Part shown: positions 8,866-15,046 of the stretch, in pieces
How the letters are laid out: every line of letters begins with the position of its first letter
Numbering within the stretch: position 1 is the stretch's first letter
DNA from: Prevotellaceae bacterium
GTDB taxonomy: Bacteria > Bacteroidota > Bacteroidia > Bacteroidales > UBA932
NCBI GenBank assembly: GCA_031259655.1
Contig: JAIRLF010000242.1
Span: 1-15,046 of the forward strand
Direction of reading: 5' to 3'
DNA: 15,046 nucleotides
Program-made: the position numbers and the translations under genes
Notes under the pieces: generated by a model
Told to the model about the DNA's origin: nothing
Databases searched by the model: none
What the model saw: only the letters and a program-made list of their open reading frames with translations

Positions 8866-11800
8866 ATGAAAGAACAATCGAAAAAGATATCAAAGGATAT
8901 CTGTCACAAAGTGAGATTAGGCATATTATGCCTTGTGGCGGGACTGTTGAGCCTGTCGATGAATGCTCAGACGGTCGCTGTTAGCGGAACCGTCAGCAAT
9001 AAAGACGGGAAACCGCTATCGGGAGTAAGCGTTTTTGTCAAGGGTACGAGTGTCGGAGCAGTAAGCGACGACGAAGGAAAGTATTCCGTTACGATTTCCG
9101 ACGCCGGCGCAGTGTTGGTATATTCGTATGTAGGATACATTGTACGGGAAGTAGTTACAGGTAGCCGTACGCTCATCGACGTCGTTTTGAAGGAGGAGAT
9201 GCAGTCTTTGAACGAAGCTATAGTTGTGGGATACGGAGTGCAACGGAGAGCGACGGTAACGGGAGCTATTGCTTTTACTACCGCCGAAGACATTTCACGT
9301 TCGGTAGCGACAACGACCTCCGGAGCTTTGGTCGGAAAACTTGCCGGCGTCAACAGCCGTATGGCAGACGGACGTCCCGGAGCAAGTACAAGCATCAGTA
9401 TCCGTAACATGGGCGCTCCGCTGTATGTCATCGACGGTATTCAGAAAGATGAAGGACAGTTCAATAACATCGACTTCAATGACATCGAATCCATTTCCAT
9501 TCTGAAAGATGCCTCGGCGTCTATTTACGGAGTGCGGGCGGCAAACGGAGTAGTCGTCGTTTCCACTAAAAAAGGTAAACGCGAGAGTGGGACGAACGTC
9601 AATCTTAATACGTATTACGGTTGGCAGTCGCTGTTCAAATTTCCTCGACCGGCTGACGCGCCGACCTACATTCGCAACTATATGCAGTCGGACGCTATCA
9701 AAGGGGTTACAAATCCGCGTTATACGATGGAGGATTTGAAGAAATGGGAACAGGGCGTCGAAAAAGGATACCGTCCTTTCGACTGGTACGAATACATTAT
9801 CAACACCGCGCCGCAATGGTACGTCAGCGCCAACGCCTACGGAGGTTCCCAAAATATCAACTACTATTTTGCCGTCAGCCGTATCGAACAATCGGATGTG
9901 ATGTTGAACTACGGAGGTTTTTCCCGTACGAATGTGCAGATGAATATCGAATCTACCGTAGCGAAGAAACTGAAAATCGGAGCGGGGCTTAACGGTCGCA
10001 TCGAAAAGCGCGAACAACCCGGCGTTCCCGGAGGCGATGATATCTGGCAGGGGCTGTTTGCCGTATACAGAAACTTGCCGACGGCGCGCCCCTTTGCTAA
10101 CGACAATCCTGACTATCCGGCGCAGACATCGGGAAATACCGAGGTTAATTTCGGCATGCTTAACTACGATTTGTCGGGACGATGTACCAATACATGGAGA
10201 GTCGGGCAACTGAATTTCAATCTCGAATACGACATCGTCGCCGGTCTGAAAGCAAAAGCCCTGTTCGGGTATTATCTGGCGCAACGGTTGATGGATAATC
10301 AGGAATATACTTACAAGCTTTACAGATACGACGAAGCCAGCGACACATATCCGGTAGTGTTCAGCATGGATAATCCATGGCGCGAGCGCGACGTCCGTAT
10401 GGTGGAAGAAACAACTGCGCAGTTTCAACTTACTTACGACAAGCAATTTGGTTTACACAATTTGAACGCTGTGCTGGCTGCCGAAAGCCTTGCCCGCGAC
10501 ACGCCCGGCTTCTGGTTACACGACCGCCCGGCTTCAAACTCTTTGAGTTTAATATATTTTCAGACATTGATGGAGTTCCGCGACGACGGACTGCGCACCG
10601 AAGCTCGACTTGGATATGCGGGACGTATCAATTACGACTACGACCAACGCTATTTGTTAGAGTTACAAGCGCGTTACGACGGTTCGTGGAAATTTCCGCC
10701 CAATCATCGCTGGGGGTTCTTCCCTTCGGCTCTGGTCGGATGGCGTATTTCGTCTGAAAAATTCTGGGAAAATTCGAATTTAGGCAAGATAGTGAACGAT
10801 TTCAAACTGCGGGTCTCCTATGGAATTGTTGGCGACGATAATGTGAGCGGCTACAGTGCGTTCGATTATATGCCCGGATACAATTACAACAGCGGAGGTT
10901 CGACGATTGACGGCGCTTATGTGACAGGCACACAGCCGAGAGGCTTACCCGTTACTACTCTCTCGTGGTTAGAAGCAAAGATTTTCAACACAGGATTCGA
11001 TTTCGGACTGTTCAACGGACGTTTGACAGGCTCGGTCGACTATTTCTACCGATTACTCGGCGGATTACCTGCCGCCCGTTACGATGTGCTGATTCCTAAC
11101 GAAGTCGGGTTCGGATTGCCAAGCGAAAATTTGGAGTCGAATGTGCACACCGGTTTCGACGGTATGCTCACATGGAAAGACAAAATCGGAGACGTTCATT
11201 ACACCCTTGGCGGAAACTGGACTTTTGCGCGACAACTCGACTGGTACAGGTATAAACCGCGACACGGAAATTCATGGGATTATTACCGTAATTCGCTTAC
11301 CGAACGTATTGCTTACCTGAACTGGGGGCTGCATGCTATCGGGCAATTCCAGTCCTGGGAAGAAATCGCCACATACGATGTGGATAACGACCGTCAGGGC
11401 AACCGAACTCTGCGTCCGGGCGATATCAAATACGAAGACGTGAATGGAGATAAACGCATCGACGGTCTCGACGAACGTCCTCTGGCTTATCGCGAAGGCG
11501 GATTGCCTTATCTGAACTTTGCTGTTACGCTCGGAGCCGAATGGAAGAACATCGATTTTGCCGTCGATTTCACGGGCGCAGCCTTTGCTTCGTATACACC
11601 CGACTGGGAAGCGCGAAATCCTTTCCATGACGGAGGTAATCAGCCTCAATATTACTTCGATAACCAATGGAGACTGTCGGACCCGACAGATGCGAACAGC
11701 ACGCTGATTCCCAATAAATATCCGACAATAATCGAAGGTAACGGCGGGCACAGCAACTACTGGAAAAGCGATTTCTGGACGATAAACGTCAGCTACATCA

Positions 11801-12012
11801 AACTGCGTAATCTGGAACTCGGATATACTTTCCCTCAAAAATGGATATCGAAAATCGGCATCTACAAGTTGAGGATATATACTCAAATGCAAAACCTGTT
11901 CAGCATCGACAATCTGGGAGACTTGGAACTCGACCCCGAAGTGACGAGCGGTTCGGGCGTCCAGTATTCCACGAATAGAATAATTAACACAGGCATAAGT
12001 ATCACTTTCTAA
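8866..12012 (+). CDS. SusC/RagA-family TonB-dependent outer-membrane transporter
   Basis: This protein imports oligosaccharides across the outer membrane using TonB energy, with the SusD partner as its lid. It has 1,048 residues, typical for SusC. A signal peptide ends near NAQ (residues 33-35) after a somewhat long basic n-region. A carboxypeptidase-regulatory-like beta domain follows at about 37-112 (VSGTVSNKDGKPLSGVSV, GAVSDDEGKYSV). The SusC linker motif is LNEAIVVGYGVQ, and the plug domain at about 120-240 carries SIRNMGAPLYVIDGI, ILKDASASIYGVRAANG and VVVSTKKG. The rest is a beta-barrel ending in an aromatic residue (GISITF), as expected for outer-membrane insertion by BAM. There is no N-terminal anti-sigma-interacting (secretin/TonB short N-terminal) extension, so control by an ECF sigma/anti-sigma pair is not suggested. 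susD begins 12 bp after its stop, indicating one transcript. Confidence 0.97.
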   Translation: MKEQSKKISKDICHKVRLGILCLVAGLLSLSMNAQTVAVSGTVSNKDGKPLSGVSVFVKGTSVGAVSDDEGKYSVTISDAGAVLVYSYVGYIVREVVTGSRTLIDVVLKEEMQSLNEAIVVGYGVQRRATVTGAIAFTTAEDISRSVATTTSGALVGKLAGVNSRMADGRPGASTSISIRNMGAPLYVIDGIQKDEGQFNNIDFNDIESISILKDASASIYGVRAANGVVVVSTKKGKRESGTNVNLNTYYGWQSLFKFPRPADAPTYIRNYMQSDAIKGVTNPRYTMEDLKKWEQGVEKGYRPFDWYEYIINTAPQWYVSANAYGGSQNINYYFAVSRIEQSDVMLNYGGFSRTNVQMNIESTVAKKLKIGAGLNGRIEKREQPGVPGGDDIWQGLFAVYRNLPTARPFANDNPDYPAQTSGNTEVNFGMLNYDLSGRCTNTWRVGQLNFNLEYDIVAGLKAKALFGYYLAQRLMDNQEYTYKLYRYDEASDTYPVVFSMDNPWRERDVRMVEETTAQFQLTYDKQFGLHNLNAVLAAESLARDTPGFWLHDRPASNSLSLIYFQTLMEFRDDGLRTEARLGYAGRINYDYDQRYLLELQARYDGSWKFPPNHRWGFFPSALVGWRISSEKFWENSNLGKIVNDFKLRVSYGIVGDDNVSGYSAFDYMPGYNYNSGGSTIDGAYVTGTQPRGLPVTTLSWLEAKIFNTGFDFGLFNGRLTGSVDYFYRLLGGLPAARYDVLIPNEVGFGLPSENLESNVHTGFDGMLTWKDKIGDVHYTLGGNWTFARQLDWYRYKPRHGNSWDYYRNSLTERIAYLNWGLHAIGQFQSWEEIATYDVDNDRQGNRTLRPGDIKYEDVNGDKRIDGLDERPLAYREGGLPYLNFAVTLGAEWKNIDFAVDFTGAAFASYTPDWEARNPFHDGGNQPQYYFDNQWRLSDPTDANSTLIPNKYPTIIEGNGGHSNYWKSDFWTINVSYIKLRNLELGYTFPQKWISKIGIYKLRIYTQMQNLFSIDNLGDLELDPEVTSGSGVQYSTNRIINTGISITF

Positions 12013-12024
12013 ATTTTAAACAAG

Positions 12025-13875
12025 ATGAAAAGAATAAATATTTTATTGATAATAATAATAACGGTATCGTCCGTTTTTCTTACGACAAACTGTTCGGGGT
12101 TCCTCGACCGTGAATCGGAATCGCTGTTTAGCGACGAACAGGTGTTCGCCGACCAAAACATGATTACTTCGGTTTTGGCTAATTATTACGGGAGAATCGA
12201 CTGGGGACAAAGCCTCGAACGCGGCGGCGATTTCGTTATACTGGACGAGGCTTGCATATCGAGCGGCGGACCGGATAACCGTCAGGATTTCGGTAACGAT
12301 TTGTGGCGAGTTTATGATTACACGTTAATCCGTAATCTCAATCAATTCTTGAAAGGCATCAAATCCGAGGCGGCGGCGGGGCTCGACCCTGCTTATCGCG
12401 ACCAAATCGAAGGCGAAGCCCGCTTTATTCGCGCATGGACATATTTCAACATGTGCCGTTGCATGGGCGGGATGCCGATTGTTGGCGACGAAGTGTTCTC
12501 GTATTCCGCAGGGATGGACATCACTGCTTTACAGTTTCCGCGCTCGACCGAAGCGGAGTTATACGATTATGTGATTGGCGAATGTACAGATGTCGCGAAC
12601 ATGCTTCCTTCGGAGCCGACAAAGAATGCTGCGAGAGCGAACAAATGGGCTGCCCTGACGCTCAAAGCTCGCTCGGCGCTTTACGCAGCATCGATTGCTC
12701 GATACAACTATCTCACTCCGGACGTGAAAACTGAGGGCGGAGAGGTAGGTATTCCTGCTAATCTTGCCGCCGGATATTACGAAACAGCTTATAATACCTG
12801 TAAGGAAATTATCGACGGGGGAAAATACCGTCTTTATACCGATAATCCCGACAAGGGAGCTAATTTCTACGAGGCTGTCTGCAACAAAAGCAGTTACGAG
12901 GTTATCTGGGCGCGCGACTATTACTACCCCGGAAACACTACAGGGTTTACCAACAATGCAATTGCTACTTCGGTGCGCGGCGATATCGACGCCAATATAT
13001 TCACTCCGACCTTGAATATTGTCGAGGCTTTTGAGTATAAAACGAATCGCGACGGAGCTTTACTCACGCGTACCGCCGATAACTCGGATTATATCTATTA
13101 CGATAAACCCGAGGATATTTTCGCCGATAAGGATGCCCGTCTGTATGGGACGGTTGTCTATCCGGGTTCGGATTTCAACGGTATACCGATGATATATCAG
13201 TCCGGTCAAAAGTATTTGGCAGACGGCGAATGGAAGGAACGAACGGGCGATATTCTCAAGGGAAGCGCTGTCGACGACGATGGCGACCTCGTCACGGCGG
13301 ATAATGGTCCGACAAAGAGCAGCGACCAGTATATCAACAATTCGGGGTTCAATATCCGTAAATTTGTTGATTACAACCGCGACGCTTCGACGCGCGGACG
13401 CGGCAGCGAAATGTGGTTTGTGCGCATGCGTTACGCCGAAACGCTGATGATTGCCGCCGAAGCCGCTCTCGAACTCGGCAAACCCCAACAGGAAGTCTGC
13501 GGATATATCAACCAAATCCGCGACCGTGCAGGGATTCAGCATCTAAACGCCGTGACTCTCGACGATATTGTCCGGGAACGACGAGTCGAGTTTGCTTACG
13601 AAAATCATCGCTGGTGGGACTTGAGACGTCTGCGTATTGCGCACAACCTGTGGGACGGCGATTCCGAAACATACGACGCTACGCATTATGCGCTTTTCCC
13701 ATTCCGAATCAAAGACCCCTCGCACCCGCAAAACGGTAAATGGGTGTTCGATAAATTAAGGTCAACATGGACTTCAACTTATCCGCGTAAATTCGAGTAT
13801 CGAAACTATTATAATTTCATCGACCAGGGATGGATAGACAAAAATCCCAAACTTGTCAGAAATCCGTATCAATAA
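12025..13875 (+). CDS. SusD/RagB-family glycan-binding lipoprotein
   Basis: This is the surface lipoprotein that binds the glycan and closes over the SusC barrel. It has 616 residues with a lipoprotein signal peptide and lipobox LTTNC, so lipidation is expected at C23, followed by SGFLDRESES as in many SusD proteins. The SusD core shows EGEARFIRAWTYFNM from about residue 129, a TPR-like helical segment (ANKWAALTLKARSALYAAS), RYAETLMIAAEAALELGK near 469, then INQIRDRAG and the characteristic RERRVEFAYENHRWWDLRR at 517-535. It is the middle gene of the trio, 12 bp after susC and 24 bp before the DUF3823 gene. The ligand cannot be read from the sequence. Confidence 0.97.
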   Translation: MKRINILLIIIITVSSVFLTTNCSGFLDRESESLFSDEQVFADQNMITSVLANYYGRIDWGQSLERGGDFVILDEACISSGGPDNRQDFGNDLWRVYDYTLIRNLNQFLKGIKSEAAAGLDPAYRDQIEGEARFIRAWTYFNMCRCMGGMPIVGDEVFSYSAGMDITALQFPRSTEAELYDYVIGECTDVANMLPSEPTKNAARANKWAALTLKARSALYAASIARYNYLTPDVKTEGGEVGIPANLAAGYYETAYNTCKEIIDGGKYRLYTDNPDKGANFYEAVCNKSSYEVIWARDYYYPGNTTGFTNNAIATSVRGDIDANIFTPTLNIVEAFEYKTNRDGALLTRTADNSDYIYYDKPEDIFADKDARLYGTVVYPGSDFNGIPMIYQSGQKYLADGEWKERTGDILKGSAVDDDGDLVTADNGPTKSSDQYINNSGFNIRKFVDYNRDASTRGRGSEMWFVRMRYAETLMIAAEAALELGKPQQEVCGYINQIRDRAGIQHLNAVTLDDIVRERRVEFAYENHRWWDLRRLRIAHNLWDGDSETYDATHYALFPFRIKDPSHPQNGKWVFDKLRSTWTSTYPRKFEYRNYYNFIDQGWIDKNPKLVRNPYQ

Positions 13876-13899
13876 CTTTTTAAATTAGAGAAAAAGAAT

Positions 13900-14577
13900 A
13901 TGAAAACATTGCTAAAAACGTGTTTAACCGCAGTATTGATTGTTGCAGCAACATCTTGCGGAAAAGATAATTACGACAGACCGGAATCGCATTTCTCCGG
14001 AAAAGTGGTATACAACGGGCAGGCTATTGGCGTAAGAGGCTCGAACGGAGCGGTACGACTGCAGTTTTGGCAGGACGGCTACGAACTGAGTACCGCCATC
14101 AACGTGTATGTTACCCAAGACGGCTCATATTCGTCGATACTGTTCGACGGCGTCTACAAGCTGGTCGCTGTTAACGGAACAGGACCCTGGGTAAGCGCGC
14201 AGGATACCGTAATCGTTACGGTCAACGGCAATACTCAAAAAGATTACGAGGTAACCCCGTATTATACTTTGAGCAATATCGACTATTCGATAACAGGCAA
14301 TATTCTGAACGCGTCGTTCGATATAACCGGCGTTACCGCAGACAGAGCAATTGAATATGTCGCGCTTATGGTCAATAAAACGCAATTCGTCGATTTTGGC
14401 GACGGAACTCATGTTAACTGGGTTCGCGTCCCGGACGTAACACCCGGTCGCGTAACGCTGCAATTGGATGTCGCAAACGATATCGCCGAACAAAAAGCCC
14501 TGTATGCCCGTGTGGGATTGAAAATTGTCGGAATAGGCGAAGGTATCTATGATACCGGAGTTTATAAAATTAAATAA
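13900..14577 (+). CDS. DUF3823-type surface lipoprotein (SusE/F-like position)
   Basis: This 225-residue lipoprotein has a signal peptide and lipobox ATSC, so lipidation is expected at C20. The next residues, GKDNYDRPE, resemble the acidic surface-export signal of Bacteroidota lipoproteins. The mature part looks like two beta-sandwich domains: about 32-112 (HFSGKVVYNGQAIGVRG, then RLQFWQDGYEL, then DGVYKLVAVNGTGPW) and about 115-225. This matches the DUF3823 family, commonly encoded directly after susCD. By position it may take the role of SusE/SusF, adding glycan contacts at the cell surface; no member's ligand is implied here. It is the last gene of the operon and is followed 48 bp later by a strong terminator hairpin. 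Confidence 0.85.
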   Translation: MKTLLKTCLTAVLIVAATSCGKDNYDRPESHFSGKVVYNGQAIGVRGSNGAVRLQFWQDGYELSTAINVYVTQDGSYSSILFDGVYKLVAVNGTGPWVSAQDTVIVTVNGNTQKDYEVTPYYTLSNIDYSITGNILNASFDITGVTADRAIEYVALMVNKTQFVDFGDGTHVNWVRVPDVTPGRVTLQLDVANDIAEQKALYARVGLKIVGIGEGIYDTGVYKIK

Positions 14578-14625
14578 TCATATTTTAGATGTAATTTAAT
14601 TATTAGTGTTAAAAATTTAATGACT

Positions 14626-14680
14626 TTGTGGTTCTCCTGTGTTTTTATGTTGAAAATGCAGGAGTCCACAATTTTTTTTT
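14626..14680 (+). terminator. Intrinsic terminator of the susCD-DUF3823 operon
   Basis: TTGTGG-TT-CTCCTG (14626-14639) pairs with CAGGAG-T-CCACAA (14659-14671), giving a 12-bp stem interrupted by a small internal loop around a 19-nt terminal loop. Nine consecutive T residues follow at 14672-14680. It lies 48 bp after the stop of the DUF3823 gene. This is the clearest terminator in the window. Confidence 0.9.
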
Positions 14681-14698
14681 GCGTACGACAGGGGCGTA

Positions 14699-14738
14699 TA
14701 TGCCGGTAGGGTAGGGTAGGGTAGGGTAGGGTGGCATA
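14699..14738. repeat. Five-copy TAGGG tandem repeat enclosed by a TATGCC/GGCATA inverted repeat
   Basis: Five perfect TAGGG units (14707-14731), preceded by GG and followed by TGG, form a run of evenly spaced GGG blocks on the plus strand. The run is flanked exactly by TATGCC (14699-14704) and GGCATA (14733-14738), so a 6-bp hairpin could display the G-rich array in its loop. Five GGG blocks with 2-nt spacers fit the sequence rule for an intramolecular G-quadruplex. The pentanucleotide array is also prone to slippage. Confidence 0.9.
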
Positions 14739-14808
14739 AATTGCGCAACAAAACAAAATTTTCACCTTCCATAGGGTCCTATTTCAAATTGTCGCAAACC
14801 CGTCTTTT

Positions 14809-14890
14809 TCATCATTGCGAGGAGCGTAGCGACGAAGCAATCCAGATTATTATCAACGACTTCTGGTTGCTTCGTGCCTCTCAATGACGA
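14809..14890. repeat. Imperfect palindromic intergenic element (REP/MITE-like)
   Basis: The left arm (14809-14846, starting TCATCATTGCGAGG and containing ACGAAGCAATCCAGA) is the imperfect reverse complement of the right arm (14862-14890, whose complement starts TCGTCATTGAGAGG and contains CACGAAGCAACCAGA). A 15-nt spacer separates them, and the left arm has an extra stretch of about 8 nt (AGCGTAGC). Sequences of the type CATTGCGAGGAGCG...CGAAGCAATC recur as dispersed palindromes in many bacterial genomes. Here it ends 16 bp from the stop codon of the minus-strand permease gene. No transposase is adjacent, so it would be a non-autonomous element. Confidence 0.8.
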
Positions 14891-14906
14891 GCTTCGGGCT
14901 GCGCCC

Positions 14907-15046
14907 TCAATCAGCCTTTATACCATCGACAGGGTTAGCCGCAGCCGCTTTATAGCTTTGCCAGCTTACGGTTAATGCCGTGATAATGAATATCAGTATG
15001 CCGCCTGCGGCGAATATCCACCAGTGTATTGGAGTTTTATATGCAA
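14907..15046 (-). CDS. FtsX/MacB-like ABC transporter permease, C-terminal end only
   Basis: The minus strand is open from the window edge to a TGA at 14907-14909 and encodes the last 45 residues of a protein running off the window. The peptide shows a single hydrophobic helix (HWWIFAAGGILIFIITALTV) followed by SWQSYKAAAANPVDGIKAD. The helix plus the W-Q-S-x-K-A-A-x-x-N-P-V-x-x-I/L-K ending is the usual C-terminus of FtsX/MacB-type permeases in Bacteroidota, where the final transmembrane helix leads into a short cytoplasmic tail. Such proteins act in export or mechanotransmission at the inner membrane. The substrate cannot be inferred from the fragment. The gene is convergent with the susCD operon and probably unrelated to it. 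Confidence 0.82.
   Translation of the reverse strand, partial: AYKTPIHWWIFAAGGILIFIITALTVSWQSYKAAAANPVDGIKAD

Larger units (their letters stand above)
14578..14906. other. Convergent intergenic region, repeat-rich, no gene seen
   Basis: This region separates the convergent 3' ends of the DUF3823 gene and the permease gene. It holds the operon terminator, a TAGGG tandem repeat inside an inverted repeat, a short inverted repeat ATAGG-GT-CCTAT (14771-14782), the palindromic element at 14809-14890, and a small GGGC/GCCC hairpin (14896-14906) that touches the permease stop codon. No reading frame in it looks real. Confidence 0.7.

Noticed and set aside
9295..10446. 383-codon minus-strand open frame within susC
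   Set aside because: Antisense to a well-conserved SusC barrel; long shadow frames are expected from this codon usage, and the peptide has no recognizable motif.
14809..14890. Possible tRNA or CRISPR-like repeat unit
   Set aside because: There is only one inverted repeat with no cloverleaf, no CCA-type acceptor stem and no repeat-spacer periodicity.
14797..14890. Intrinsic terminator for the minus-strand permease formed by the palindromic element
   Set aside because: In the minus-strand transcript the hairpin is followed by an A-rich stretch (GAAAAAGACG), not a U-run, so intrinsic termination is not supported.

Overview
The window looks like chromosomal DNA of a Bacteroidota bacterium, most likely of the order Bacteroidales. 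The evidence is a SusC/SusD pair, a DUF3823-type lipoprotein, exported GH95- and GH106-type glycosidases, A/T-rich leaders without strong Shine-Dalgarno sequences, and one clear Bacteroidota promoter (TTTTTG, 18 nt, TATCTTTG). I cannot place the genus.

Layout. (1) Positions 1-4833 hold two closely spaced plus-strand glycosidase genes: a GH95-type alpha-L-fucosidase/alpha-L-galactosidase whose 5' end lies outside the window, and a complete GH106-type (alpha-L-rhamnosidase family) enzyme. (2) A stem-loop terminator candidate at 4861-4892 and a promoter at 5062-5093 separate them from a 3.3 kb AsmA-family envelope gene. I start that gene at the ATG at 5119, because the longer reading frame from 5065 runs through the promoter. 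(3) A 447-bp non-coding stretch (8419-8865) with overlapping G/C-block hairpins comes next. (4) A tight plus-strand trio follows: SusC-like TonB-dependent transporter (8866-12012), SusD-like glycan-binding lipoprotein (12025-13875) and DUF3823 lipoprotein (13900-14577). It ends at a strong intrinsic terminator (14626-14680). (5) The last 330 bp contain a five-copy TAGGG tandem repeat enclosed by a 6-bp inverted repeat, and an imperfect palindromic element of about 82 bp. The minus strand carries the last 45 codons of an FtsX/MacB-like ABC transporter permease, convergent with the trio.

How it works together (inference). SusC, SusD and the DUF3823 protein would form an outer-membrane complex that captures and imports an oligosaccharide, and the GH95 and GH106 enzymes would trim deoxy-L-sugar or L-galactose residues from it. 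A GH95 plus GH106 pair suits a pectic or other plant glycan rich in L-rhamnose and L-fucose or L-galactose, but the substrate is not determined here. No regulator (SusR, hybrid two-component, ECF sigma/anti-sigma) lies inside the window. The AsmA gene splits the locus and carries its own promoter.

Most of the window is an ordinary polysaccharide-utilization locus; I do not see a convincing wholly new system. The points most worth a second look are the altered active-site segment of the GH95 enzyme, the G-rich repeat in a hairpin, the palindromic repeat at the end of the permease gene, and the structured leader upstream of susC.
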